Source of the DNA: an uncultured Alphaproteobacteria bacterium
Lineage (GTDB): Bacteria; Pseudomonadota; Alphaproteobacteria; RF32; CAG-239
Assembly: GCA_934270475.1 (NCBI GenBank)
Contig: CAKQPS010000008.1
Coordinates: 1 to 58,179 of the forward strand
Direction: 5' to 3'
Length of the DNA stretch: 58,179 nucleotides
Both the position numbers and the translations under genes were made by a program. The notes beneath the pieces are model-generated. The model saw only the letters and a program-made list of their open reading frames with translations. It was not told where the DNA came from and made no database searches. Position 1 is the first letter of the stretch. The number at the start of each line of letters is the position of its first letter. This document shows positions 50,131 to 58,163 of the stretch, one piece after another.

Positions 50131-51711
50131 TTACAAATCTAACATTTCAATTATTTTATTTTTGCTAGATATTTGTTCAACAAAGTTAGGAATGTTTATT
50201 GCCTTAATATCAATACCATATTGATGTTTGGAATATCCAACCATATACTCTGTATCTTTGTGAATAGAAGGTGCTATAAAAATCGAAAAGTTTATTTTTT
50301 CAGGTGATGTTTCAATTTTTTCTTGCAAATGTCTCGTTATTGCTGGTATTTCACATATAGCTTGATTTTTAGAGCACATAAGAGTTACCTCTACTAGCGA
50401 GTTACAATCCTCATCAAAACACTCAATATCAGCTAAACCGCCTGCCGCTGTAAAAGTAGGCAATCCCTCATCATCTACATGATAATTGGGATGAACTGAA
50501 AGATTATCAAAATGCTGAACAAGAGCAATACTTGTTAAAAACTCCAATCGTGTTGGACGATCTAATACTTTAAGTAGATTATTCTTCGTTTCACTATTTT
50601 TATATAATGAAAGCAATTCATTTATAATCATTTCTGAAGAATTTTCCGTAGCCCAAGAATTTAATGTTCTGATTTTAATATCTTCAACTTCTTTAGTAGT
50701 ACCACTCTGTTTTATAGATAATATTTTCGTATCAATATTACCCATATATATGAAATATTCGTGTTTACTTACAAAATTACTTTTATAATTTGAATAATTA
50801 GTCAATATATAAGCAATTCGCTCTTTTTCAAAAGTGTTAAAATCCAAAAATCTTCCTTGTCCTCTTAAAGAAATTATACCCGTAATACGCATCTTTCGAA
50901 TAAACTCATCAACAGCCTCTCCTGTTATTTGCTTCATTTTAAATCGATTTTTCTTAGAACTATCAGCATTAAGTAATTTTAAGCAAATTTCATAAATTAT
51001 TTCTTCGCCGTATTTAAATTTATACTTTTTCCTTATTTCCTTTATCATATTATAGATATTTTTGGCATTATTATCTGGCCAACAAATGATGAGTGGTAAT
51101 TCATTCCTGTAAATACCTGCTCCATTCTCATCTGAATCATTCTTTAATAATTCAATTACCTGCAATAATAGGATTAACGGATTATTTTTATTTTCAGTTT
51201 TTCTGAACGGATTATTTGTTTGATACTTCATCAAAGCATTAAGAAAAACATCCTTTATTTTTTCATTATTAACAGGAGTTTCTCTATACGCATCTATTAA
51301 CATATGTCCAGTTGTTGATATTTGTATAGGCTCATTCATTGCATAATAAATAAAACCAAACTCCATTGATATTTTATACCAAGTATCAAATCTTGAGGGC
51401 CACCCAGCATCAAATCCTGCTTCTTTATGCTGTTGGGGACTGTTTTTAATAATATCTTCTACTTGTTCTCTAGAAAATTCTGATTCTTCATTTTGATATA
51501 TTTTCTTATATTCAGAAACTTTCATTTCATATTGCTGAGTATAATACAATTTATTCTGTATCAAATTCACAGCAACTTCATGTATAATATCATTATCTAA
51601 TATTTTTCCTTCAAATGGTAATATACAGCTTAAAAAACTGACAATCCGCTCAGGATTTCTCATTGTCGTAGAAAAAGATAACGGCTTATACTCTGCTTTA
51701 CGCTCTTTCAT
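50131..51711 (-). CDS. AlwI-family type IIS restriction endonuclease
   Basis: A 526-residue protein resembling R.AlwI, a type IIS enzyme that cuts a few bases outside an asymmetric site. The N-terminal LSFSTTMRNPERIVSFLSCI is the family hallmark. The catalytic region near residues 425-460 has DIECFDED, LVEVTLMCSKNQ and AICEIPAITRHLQE, a PD-(D/E)XK-like arrangement. GGATC is the AlwI site, and that specificity is assumed here by family only. The gene follows two D12 adenine methyltransferases on the same strand with an 11-base gap and a GGGAGGAT ribosome-binding site, so the three form one restriction-modification operon. Confidence 0.82.
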   Translation of the reverse strand: MKERKAEYKPLSFSTTMRNPERIVSFLSCILPFEGKILDNDIIHEVAVNLIQNKLYYTQQYEMKVSEYKKIYQNEESEFSREQVEDIIKNSPQQHKEAGFDAGWPSRFDTWYKISMEFGFIYYAMNEPIQISTTGHMLIDAYRETPVNNEKIKDVFLNALMKYQTNNPFRKTENKNNPLILLLQVIELLKNDSDENGAGIYRNELPLIICWPDNNAKNIYNMIKEIRKKYKFKYGEEIIYEICLKLLNADSSKKNRFKMKQITGEAVDEFIRKMRITGIISLRGQGRFLDFNTFEKERIAYILTNYSNYKSNFVSKHEYFIYMGNIDTKILSIKQSGTTKEVEDIKIRTLNSWATENSSEMIINELLSLYKNSETKNNLLKVLDRPTRLEFLTSIALVQHFDNLSVHPNYHVDDEGLPTFTAAGGLADIECFDEDCNSLVEVTLMCSKNQAICEIPAITRHLQEKIETSPEKINFSIFIAPSIHKDTEYMVGYSKHQYGIDIKAINIPNFVEQISSKNKIIEMLDL

Positions 51712-51722
51712 TACTATCCTCC

Positions 51723-52631
51723 CTAGTAATTTTTTACCAACACTTCAAAGGAATCTTTTTCTGTATTATCATGAAAGCTAATATAATTACTTTTAATTTT
51801 TATAATATTATACTTTTGTGCCCATTCATTGAACGTTCCATTATAACGCTTTCTATGCCATAAAACATTAGAAACAGCAAAACGAATACCTTCTTTATTT
51901 AATACATCTAGATAATTTATTAATCTTATCTCGCTATCTTCATTCCATAATTTATTATACTCGCTAAAAGTAATTAAATACGGAGGATCTAAGTAAACCA
52001 AATCGCGAGAAGTTGGCTGAATTTTTTCAATAAAGCTTTGAAAATCCATACTAAACAACTCTATCTTTTTATTTTTGACATATGAAAAGTAATTATTTAG
52101 AGCACTTACAACATTTTTATTAAAATCAACATTTCCAACAGGAAGATTAAAATCGCCTTTTGAATTGAACCGTAACATTCGATTAAAACCATAGATTAAG
52201 AGTATATATAAAAGCATCATATTACTTTTATTTGCATTAAAATCTTCCCTAATTTTGAGATATGCATCTTTGTTATATTTTGCGAAATAAGTTTTTTTAT
52301 ATTGTTCTCTATAAATAGTTGGCACATCCTTTCCTAAAAAAGTAGCGGATAGCTTATAATATTCTATTTGTTCTATTAAATCTTGCCAAAAAGATGACGT
52401 TTTTTTGCTATGAGAAATTAAAAATTCATGCAATTTTATCATATACGAATCAATATCATTAAGTAAATATTGACTAGCATTTATATTTAGAAAAACACTC
52501 CCTCCACCACAAAACGGTTCAATAAATCTTTCTATATCTTTCGGAAAATTCTCTTTTAATTGAGGAACTAATTTGAATTTATCACCCACATAGAAAAAAG
52601 GAGAACGTATATTTTTATCATCTGTGTTCAT
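51723..52631 (-). CDS. D12-class DNA adenine methyltransferase (M2 of the RM system)
   Basis: A 302-residue Dam-like N6-adenine methyltransferase. The order of motifs is class alpha: motif X near the N-terminus (RSPFFYVGDKFKLVPQL), motif I FIEPFCGGGSVFLN and motif IV DLVYLDPPYLI. The start is taken at 52631, where TGA of the upstream gene and this ATG form TGAGATG, showing translational coupling; a longer ORF would overlap by 80 bases. It would protect one strand of an asymmetric site. It is followed by the endonuclease gene. Confidence 0.88.
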   Translation of the reverse strand: MNTDDKNIRSPFFYVGDKFKLVPQLKENFPKDIERFIEPFCGGGSVFLNINASQYLLNDIDSYMIKLHEFLISHSKKTSSFWQDLIEQIEYYKLSATFLGKDVPTIYREQYKKTYFAKYNKDAYLKIREDFNANKSNMMLLYILLIYGFNRMLRFNSKGDFNLPVGNVDFNKNVVSALNNYFSYVKNKKIELFSMDFQSFIEKIQPTSRDLVYLDPPYLITFSEYNKLWNEDSEIRLINYLDVLNKEGIRFAVSNVLWHRKRYNGTFNEWAQKYNIIKIKSNYISFHDNTEKDSFEVLVKNY

Positions 52632-52632
52632 C

Positions 52633-53637
52633 TCAGAAAACCTTTGCAATAAAAACAAGTTCTTTATGATCTGGTAGTTTTGTTTTTCCAGCATCAAAAA
52701 ATCTATACGGTTTTTCAAAAACTGTTACTTTTCCCCTTTTCTCCAGTATAGAATAAATACTTTCCAATGAAATTTTATTTCTAGAAGAATTACTCTTAGA
52801 ATTATAAGTATTATTGTATGAAACAACAATATACTTACAATCTAAGGACATAATCAAACTTTCAAATGCCTTTGTTGCAGAAGCTCTACAATATTCACTC
52901 ATATTTTCCGGCTCAGGCTTACAAGCCTCTCCAAATAACAAGGGCTTTTTCCAATTTGTTATATTTTCTAACACATGATAGAATCGGCTATACTGACGCG
53001 AATTATACGGAGGATCAATATATACAATATCACAATGAATCTTCTTTGCATATTCATTAGCATCTTCTCTAGATATATGCACATTACAACTAGAAGTATT
53101 TATTGGTTCAATTAAATCATATTCAAAAGAATCTTTTATTACTTTCCCTTTTATATAGGCATCATAGTGGCCAACCGTATTAGCTGATTTATCTAATGAA
53201 TAAATCAATGATGCCAAAAGAATATTCTTTTCCTTATTATTTACATCTTTTAATGTTTGCAAAGCCTCACGAATATATCCTATTCTCAAAGAGTCATTCA
53301 ATGAAAAAAATTTATTTCCAAAATTTTTTGAAACATAATTAGCCTTTAGTTGCTTAACATCTAAATTGTTAAATAAATCTCTTAACTGTGTTAATTTTCC
53401 TTCATCAAATTCATCTTTACTAAAAAAAGCATTATATATAACTTCATTTGAATACAGAAAATCATTTATATAAATTTCTTTCATCTGGGATACTAAGCGA
53501 GAACTAATTACAGCTGTTCCAGCAAAAAGTTCACAAAAACTCATTCCAGCACAATTATGCTGAATTAACTCACAAATCCATTCAGATAATTTATATTTAC
53601 TACCTGTATACCTTCTATTCCAAATATGAAAAGACAT
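52633..53637 (-). CDS. D12-class DNA adenine methyltransferase (M1 of the RM system)
   Basis: A 334-residue N6-adenine methyltransferase with N-terminal motif X (RRYTGSKYKLSEWI), motif I (MSFCELFAGTAVIS) and motif IV (DIVYIDPPYNSRQYS). It is only distantly similar to its neighbour, consistent with each enzyme methylating a different strand of an asymmetric site, as is usual for type IIS systems. It is the first gene of the operon M1-M2-R, so methylation would precede restriction after transfer. The spacer upstream (53638-53793) is AT-rich without a gene. Confidence 0.88.
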   Translation of the reverse strand: MSFHIWNRRYTGSKYKLSEWICELIQHNCAGMSFCELFAGTAVISSRLVSQMKEIYINDFLYSNEVIYNAFFSKDEFDEGKLTQLRDLFNNLDVKQLKANYVSKNFGNKFFSLNDSLRIGYIREALQTLKDVNNKEKNILLASLIYSLDKSANTVGHYDAYIKGKVIKDSFEYDLIEPINTSSCNVHISREDANEYAKKIHCDIVYIDPPYNSRQYSRFYHVLENITNWKKPLLFGEACKPEPENMSEYCRASATKAFESLIMSLDCKYIVVSYNNTYNSKSNSSRNKISLESIYSILEKRGKVTVFEKPYRFFDAGKTKLPDHKELVFIAKVF

Positions 53638-53793
53638 AACCCCTCATAAAATACTAAATTTGTTTTTATAATAAGTTTATTAAAGCAAATAGCAAGAATT
53701 AAAAAATAATATTGCACAATAATAATCTTAGTTCTCTATTTATTTGTTTATCATAGTTAAATTTTTAATTATTGAAAAAATATTTTAAGAATC

Positions 53794-53821
53794 GGTTTTA
53801 CATTCCCAATTTAACACGTTA
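53794..53821 (+). repeat. Motif C: third, diverged copy of the recombinase-linked spacer repeat
   Basis: GGTTTTACATTCCCAAT is shared with motif B, then TTAACACGTTA replaces GAATCACGACAT. It is followed by TATTATGCAAAAACATAAGG, which resembles the bases just before the intact recombinase start (47139-47170). Confidence 0.45.
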
Positions 53822-53870
53822 CAATATTATTATGCAAAAACATAAGGGTGCATAAACGAGAAAAAAATAT

Positions 53871-54044
53871 ATGCTCCTGAAAAAGCTACTAACTAACTGC
53901 ATTTTAGATGGTGAAACATTAAAATATGAGATTAAAGCACCTTTTGATAAGCTCCTCTCCTGCTCCAACTATAAGAAATGGAAAGATATTGCCATGGAGA
54001 ATCTGGAAGAGTTTGAGAATTTAGAAAAAGCAAAGTTAAGTTAA
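53871..54044 (+). pseudogene. 3' relic of a large serine recombinase
   Basis: The 57 codons from ATG 53871 (MLLKKLLTNCILDGETLKYE, ending EFENLEKAKLS) correspond to the last ~55 codons of the recombinase at 47175-48845, with a high level of identity also at DNA level. The catalytic, recombinase and zinc regions are missing. The sequence before the ATG resembles the recombinase promoter region, so this looks like an internally deleted copy. It overlaps the stop of the next minus-strand gene by nine bases. Confidence 0.85.
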
Positions 54045-54722
54045 AAATCTATCAATCATCATTTCAAAATTAAACTCATCAGAACCTTGTTCACGGATAA
54101 CCTGCTTTAATGCAATAAAATCGGTACGATGATATTGTTTAACCCGAAGGTAAAGCCAGTTATAAAATAAATTTATCATACCATTATATTCGTTTATTAT
54201 AGGCAAAATAGATATTTCTAAACCACACTTCTCCATAAATTTTTTAGAAGAAGTTGTCCATTGATAATTTCCTTTCAATAACTCATCAGAAATAAATATT
54301 ACATCTATTGATTTATAATCTTTGAGAGAACGCACAGGTGTTGGAATATCAATTTTATTATGAGTTTGATAATTCCTTAAATCCTTTATAAACGCGGATA
54401 ATAAACTCTTTTTAAAGATTTCATCAATCTTTGCCTTATATTCATTAAAAAGTTCCGTATCTTTATAGACACTCATCATCTTTCTGCAGTTATCCGTTAA
54501 TGCGGCTGATGCTGATAAAAAATTAAAAAGATACTGCTGCATATGCTGATTAAATTCTTGATATGTTTGATCTGAAAATTTTTCATCATTATAGATTTTT
54601 ACCAATAATTCTTTTAATATTAAGAAATTTTGCAAAAATATATGATGCATATTAGCAATATAGCCCAACCTCTTGCTAGCCAACCATCCCGGATGATTAA
54701 AAAGTTCTTCTTGCATTGCCAT
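54036..54722 (-). CDS. HEPN-like RX4H protein
   Basis: A 228-residue all-helical protein that I do not recognise by family. Residues 112-123 read IKDLRNYQTHNK: Arg116 and His121 form the RX4H (R-N-x3-H) signature of HEPN ribonucleases, embedded in a helix as usual. Long helices before it (FLQNFLILKELLVKIYND) fit the HEPN fold. The C-terminal 90 residues are different (FISDELLKGNYQW, then FYNWLYLRVKQYHR). It follows the coiled-coil membrane protein gene by five bases, so both are translated together, and both lie beside the restriction system. An RNA-cleaving abortive-infection effector is a plausible but unproven role. Confidence 0.6.
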   Translation of the reverse strand: MAMQEELFNHPGWLASKRLGYIANMHHIFLQNFLILKELLVKIYNDEKFSDQTYQEFNQHMQQYLFNFLSASAALTDNCRKMMSVYKDTELFNEYKAKIDEIFKKSLLSAFIKDLRNYQTHNKIDIPTPVRSLKDYKSIDVIFISDELLKGNYQWTTSSKKFMEKCGLEISILPIINEYNGMINLFYNWLYLRVKQYHRTDFIALKQVIREQGSDEFNFEMMIDRFLT

Positions 54723-54727
54723 TTTTA

Positions 54728-56092
54728 TTACTCTACCACTTTCTCTACATTAATCTTATTATCTTTTTCTTTATAAGAATTAAGTAAAGACAAGCCTGCA
54801 TCCAACATTCCTGGCGTTTTTTCAAGCAATTTTTCAAATTTTTTGGGATCTGACAACATTTCAACTACGGGATTGTCACACTTGTTATATTCCGTAATAT
54901 ATTTTCCTGGATTATCCGCACTTGCTGAAATAACCAAACGAATTAAATTTTCATATATTTCTTGAGAAGCCTCATCATCTTTTAAAGATTTAATCTGTTC
55001 TGAAACCCCTGTCACAGCTTTACTTATGGCTTCTTTATAAGCATATTCTTCAATCAATTTTTTACTTAAATTAATTTTTTTATTTAAATGGATACCCAAC
55101 CATACCAATGGAGCATATAAAGGCAAAACAGCAAAAGTCATATTGGGTATAGTTTTAATAATTTCATCAAGAGACTTTCCATTAAATAGCCATATAATAT
55201 ATACTAAAAAAGGCAGAATCGCTACTCCAATCATCCACTTTAATAAATGATCAAACTTTTTATAATCTTTTTCCATCGTTTGGGTCTCTGTTTCCTTTTT
55301 TTCATGAAAGGCTCCAGCTAAACCTGCTGCTACACCATCTGGAAGATGACTTTTAATTTCGGCAACAATGGCATCATGTTTTTTGATTGCTTCCGAAATA
55401 ACATCATTGAATTCTTCTTCCTTTTCTTTTTTTAATTGAACAAAATTATCCGATAACATTTTCATATTATCAGAAAGCTCATTATATGTTTTATCTAATT
55501 CTTCTTTTAACCCTTCCTCATGTTCTCCTGCATTTGTTTCATAACCAAATACTTCATCATATAAATCTGAAATTTCAGTTTTAAGCTCGGTTGACTTAGA
55601 CAGCAAATCATTAATTTTATTAAATGATGTTGTCGAACTAGTTTCTAGTGATTTTATTTGAGTTTCCGAATTTTGAGCATTTGTCAATGCACTATTAACC
55701 TGAGATTGAACAGATTGAATTTTAATCTGTTCTGCAGATATGGCTGTAGCATTTTCCATAAACTCATCATGTTTTTCGTCAATTTCTTCAGCTTTTTTTA
55801 TTGAATTTTCTAATAATGTTTTATTGGTTTTATAGCTATCAATGATTGGATTAATTTCTTCAAGTAACTGCGTTATCTCTTGGCTTTTATTTTTTGCAGT
55901 TTCTGCATACGCCGTTGCATTCACTAATGCTGTCTTAGCATTTGCTTCATCAACAGAAATTTTACTTTTTGCTAAATCTAATGCTTCTTGTATATTTTGA
56001 TTTAATTTATCAATATTATTCTCAAGTCTCGCTATGCGTTCCCAAGTTTTTTCTCTTTCTTCATTTAAATAATTTAAAGTAATATCAGCCAT
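54728..56092 (-). CDS. Coiled-coil protein with two membrane helices, partner of the HEPN-like protein
   Basis: A 454-residue protein of unknown family. Residues 8-245 form a very long coiled coil rich in Glu/Lys/Asn/Ala heptads. Two membrane helices follow at about 286-303 (WMIGVAILPFLVYIIWLF) and 317-336 (FAVLPLYAPLVWLGIHL). A charged C-terminal domain is at 340-454 (EEYAYKEAISKAVTGV, then PGMLDAGLSLLNSY). There is no signal peptide, so both large parts should be cytoplasmic with a membrane hairpin between. It is upstream of the RX4H protein with a five-base gap. A membrane-tethered sensor that controls the HEPN-like partner would fit, but this is inference. Confidence 0.6.
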   Translation of the reverse strand: MADITLNYLNEEREKTWERIARLENNIDKLNQNIQEALDLAKSKISVDEANAKTALVNATAYAETAKNKSQEITQLLEEINPIIDSYKTNKTLLENSIKKAEEIDEKHDEFMENATAISAEQIKIQSVQSQVNSALTNAQNSETQIKSLETSSTTSFNKINDLLSKSTELKTEISDLYDEVFGYETNAGEHEEGLKEELDKTYNELSDNMKMLSDNFVQLKKEKEEEFNDVISEAIKKHDAIVAEIKSHLPDGVAAGLAGAFHEKKETETQTMEKDYKKFDHLLKWMIGVAILPFLVYIIWLFNGKSLDEIIKTIPNMTFAVLPLYAPLVWLGIHLNKKINLSKKLIEEYAYKEAISKAVTGVSEQIKSLKDDEASQEIYENLIRLVISASADNPGKYITEYNKCDNPVVEMLSDPKKFEKLLEKTPGMLDAGLSLLNSYKEKDNKINVEKVVE

Positions 56093-56205
56093 TTGATTTT
56101 CCAGTCCAGTTAGTTTTATTTTATTGTTATTTAGAAATTTTATTTTGAAAACGCAAGAGGATAGGCAAATAAATTGTAAAAAACATTAAATTACTCGTTA
56201 TAAAT

Positions 56206-56346
56206 ATGCTCGGAAACTGCACGTCGTCTCCAGCCAGAACAGATAAGCCACCTTTTAAGGTGGCTTTTTTCTTTTGTTTGAAAGGCTTTCAGGCTAGTCC
56301 GTGTAAGTCAAATTAAAAACAGCCTATCCCGAGCATTTACACGGAC
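56206..56346. other. Structured non-coding region in the 56.1-56.5 kb spacer
   Basis: In this 423-base gene-free spacer, ATGCTCGG (56206-56213) pairs with CCGAGCAT (56329-56336), and GTCCGTGTAA (56297-56306) pairs with TTACACGGAC (56337-56346). In between lies a terminator-like hairpin. The GC-richer character, nested pairing and TCTCCAGCCA string look like an RNA gene end or an attachment site, but no known RNA family was recognised. Confidence 0.4.
56245..56272 (+). terminator. Rho-independent terminator in the spacer
   Basis: AAGCCACCTT (56245-56254) pairs perfectly with AAGGTGGCTT (56257-56266), followed by TTTTCTTTT. It must end a plus-strand transcript, but no plus-strand gene is visible upstream. 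The transcript could be a small RNA starting in 56100-56240 or the remnant of a lost gene. Confidence 0.75.
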
Positions 56347-56515
56347 CAGTTATATCGAGTTTCCTTGTTTTTCAAGCAGTTATGCAATTTTAGCTCCCAA
56401 ATATGCAATAACGTGATTTCGGGAGAAGATAAACTTCATTTACTTGAGGGAAAGATGTTATCTTATGATTAATTTGCAACTTTCTTTCTACTAGCACTTT
56501 ACAGCCCGCATTTCT

Positions 56516-57028
56516 TTACTTCATCACCTTTTCAAATCGGAACATTTCATCCAGTCCGCCGTCCGTGCTGTTCGGGTCTTTATGGTGTTCATTATAAAAC
56601 TCCACAATCTTAAAACCGCACCGATTAACATAAAAGTGTATGTTGCGCTTTTCAAAATAAGGCGTCACGGTTTCCCAAATCCGTATTTGTGGATACATCT
56701 TTTCAATCGTACACCATGCGGCATAGCCGATGCCTTTGCTATGAGCTTTAGGAGAAACGAACAAAATGTGCAAATCACCTCTATCGCCTTCAGTTTTAAC
56801 GATAACACCGCCGACCTTCTGACCGTCCAGCATAATCCTATATGCTTCGCCTTCATCTATGGATTGCTCAATGGTCGCACGAGAGATAATCTCGCCGTCT
56901 TCCTCAAAGTGTTCATCACGCACACCAAATTCCTCGGTTGCACCATATTTGAACGCTTCCTGATTGTCCTTGATGAACCGTTCACGGTCATCATTCTGTA
57001 GTGGAACTAACCTAATATCTTGTTTCAT
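56516..57028 (-). CDS. GNAT family N-acetyltransferase
   Basis: A 170-residue acetyl-CoA-dependent acetyltransferase. The core shows VGGVIVKTEGDRGDLHILFV (strands 3-4) and the acetyl-CoA loop SPKAHSKGIGYAAW (Q/RxxGxG/A-like), then FYVNRCGFKIVEFY at the C-terminal strands. The substrate is unknown. The gene is noticeably less AT-rich than its neighbours. Similar proteins are, from memory, common in Clostridia, so lateral transfer is suspected. The ATG at 57028 follows AGAGGAAAG. Confidence 0.88.
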   Translation of the reverse strand: MKQDIRLVPLQNDDRERFIKDNQEAFKYGATEEFGVRDEHFEEDGEIISRATIEQSIDEGEAYRIMLDGQKVGGVIVKTEGDRGDLHILFVSPKAHSKGIGYAAWCTIEKMYPQIRIWETVTPYFEKRNIHFYVNRCGFKIVEFYNEHHKDPNSTDGGLDEMFRFEKVMK

Positions 57029-57197
57029 TTCTTTCCTCTATGTTCTATTTCTGTTCTTATATTAGCAATGTAATTTACAGAGTCAATCGCTTTGTTATAT
57101 TTGTTCCACAAGCAGTCTGAAAGATAAGTATTTTTGTTATTTATTGGTAATTTTATCATATAATCATTACAACTCATAAATTTGGAGGTATTTTATT

Positions 57198-57416
57198 ATG
57201 ATTATAAAAAACTGTGTCAAATGTAAATCTTGCGGCGATATTATTATCAGTACACATAGACATGATTTCAAGCGTTGTTCCTGTGGTCGTGTAGCCGTTG
57301 ATGGTGGACATGATTATTTGAAAAGATCTTTTACGGACAGTCCGGATGATTTTGAAGAGTTGTCTGTTCTACAAGATACATCAACACCATTAACTAAGGG
57401 AAAACCGAGTAATTAA
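57198..57416 (+). CDS. Small zinc-ribbon protein (DUF7695-like)
   Basis: A 72-residue protein with a compact metal site: CVKCKSCGD, HRHDFKRCSCG and VAVDGGHDYLKR. The pattern matches small zinc-ribbon proteins found in phages and Firmicutes mobile elements, whose function is unknown. The ATG follows TTGGAGGTA, a strong ribosome-binding site. It is monocistronic and next to the laterally acquired acetyltransferase gene. Confidence 0.7.
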   Translation: MIIKNCVKCKSCGDIIISTHRHDFKRCSCGRVAVDGGHDYLKRSFTDSPDDFEELSVLQDTSTPLTKGKPSN

Positions 57417-57641
57417 CCAAAAATGTGGTAATCCACAATGCTTTTTCGCAATGCTATATGCTAAAATACTTCATTTCCGTTAAGCAAAGAAGTTTGAGTT
57501 TACCCGACTACTACACTATTTAATTTTATGATTTAAGGAGCTCTTCGGTAAATACATATTGCAACCACCGGTATCGAGCATATACTGGTTGACATCAATC
57601 AAACCGGCTGACTTTATATCATCTAACAAGAAAAATGACTT

Positions 57642-57737
57642 AGCACTAAAAATTTTTATTACATTTTCCCAAAATTAGCCCATTTTTAAGGCCTTCTTAT
57701 GCGTAGAAATAAAATTTTATATAGTCATTTCCAGTAG
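57642..57737 (+). repeat. Right copy of the ~95-bp island-flanking repeat
   Basis: AGCACTAAAAA through TTTCCAGTAG matches 36733-36826 in order and orientation, including the AAAATTAGCC and GGCCTTCTTATGCG blocks. The 20.8 kb between the two copies carry nearly all the mobile genes of the window. The last 763 bases of the window (57417-58179) contain no supported ORF. Confidence 0.7.
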
Positions 57738-57914
57738 CAATATTTTTTTATTTTTTTGAAAAATATTTTATTTTATCAACTTTTTATTAACCTTTTATCT
57801 TTATATCGATATTAAATTAAATGTTTAATTTAATAGACGATCTTAAATATTTAATTAGCTTTTGGCTTGTGGTATGAATTTTAGCTTGTTTGTTGCTAGA
57901 TTTATGTCTTTTTT

Positions 57915-57968
57915 AGATTAGCATATCTAATCTTTTCTATTTGTTTCGCCGTCGTGGCGATTTTTTTG
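57915..57968 (+). terminator. Two adjacent terminator-like hairpins
   Basis: AGATTAG/CTAATCT (57915-57933) followed by TTTTC, and TCGCC/GGCGA (57946-57960) followed by seven T. No plus-strand gene precedes them within 480 bases. Confidence 0.55.
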
Positions 57969-58077
57969 TATCTGTATAAAAATATCCCCTCTTCAAAAAT
58001 AGTATATAATCTTATAAAACCTTATAGAATTTAGCTTTGGGACTATTTTTTGGTTTTAAACGCATAGTTTCTTAATG

Positions 58078-58105
58078 GCCGCAGTTTATTCTGCGGCTTT
58101 TTTTT
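58078..58105 (+). terminator. Rho-independent terminator
   Basis: GCCGCAG (58078-58084) and CTGCGGC (58091-58097) with a six-base loop and eight T. It is followed by GTTTTAAATGCAT, also seen after the previous T run. Confidence 0.75.
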
Positions 58106-58132
58106 GTTTTAAATGCATTTTTCTTATTTGCG

Positions 58133-58163
58133 AGCGGTTGTCGTTATGGCAACCGCTTTTTTT
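58133..58163 (+). terminator. Rho-independent terminator at the window end
   Basis: AGCGGTTG (58133-58140) and CAACCGCT (58150-58157) form an 8-bp stem followed by TTTTTT and again GTTTTAAA. Confidence 0.75.

Noticed and set aside
56200..56272. 3' end of tmRNA or of a tRNA (TCTCCAGCCA string)
   Set aside because: No GGTTCGANTCC T-arm or acceptor-stem partner was found. It resembles the tRNA-Gln end over only about 15 bases with mismatches, too weak for an att site call.
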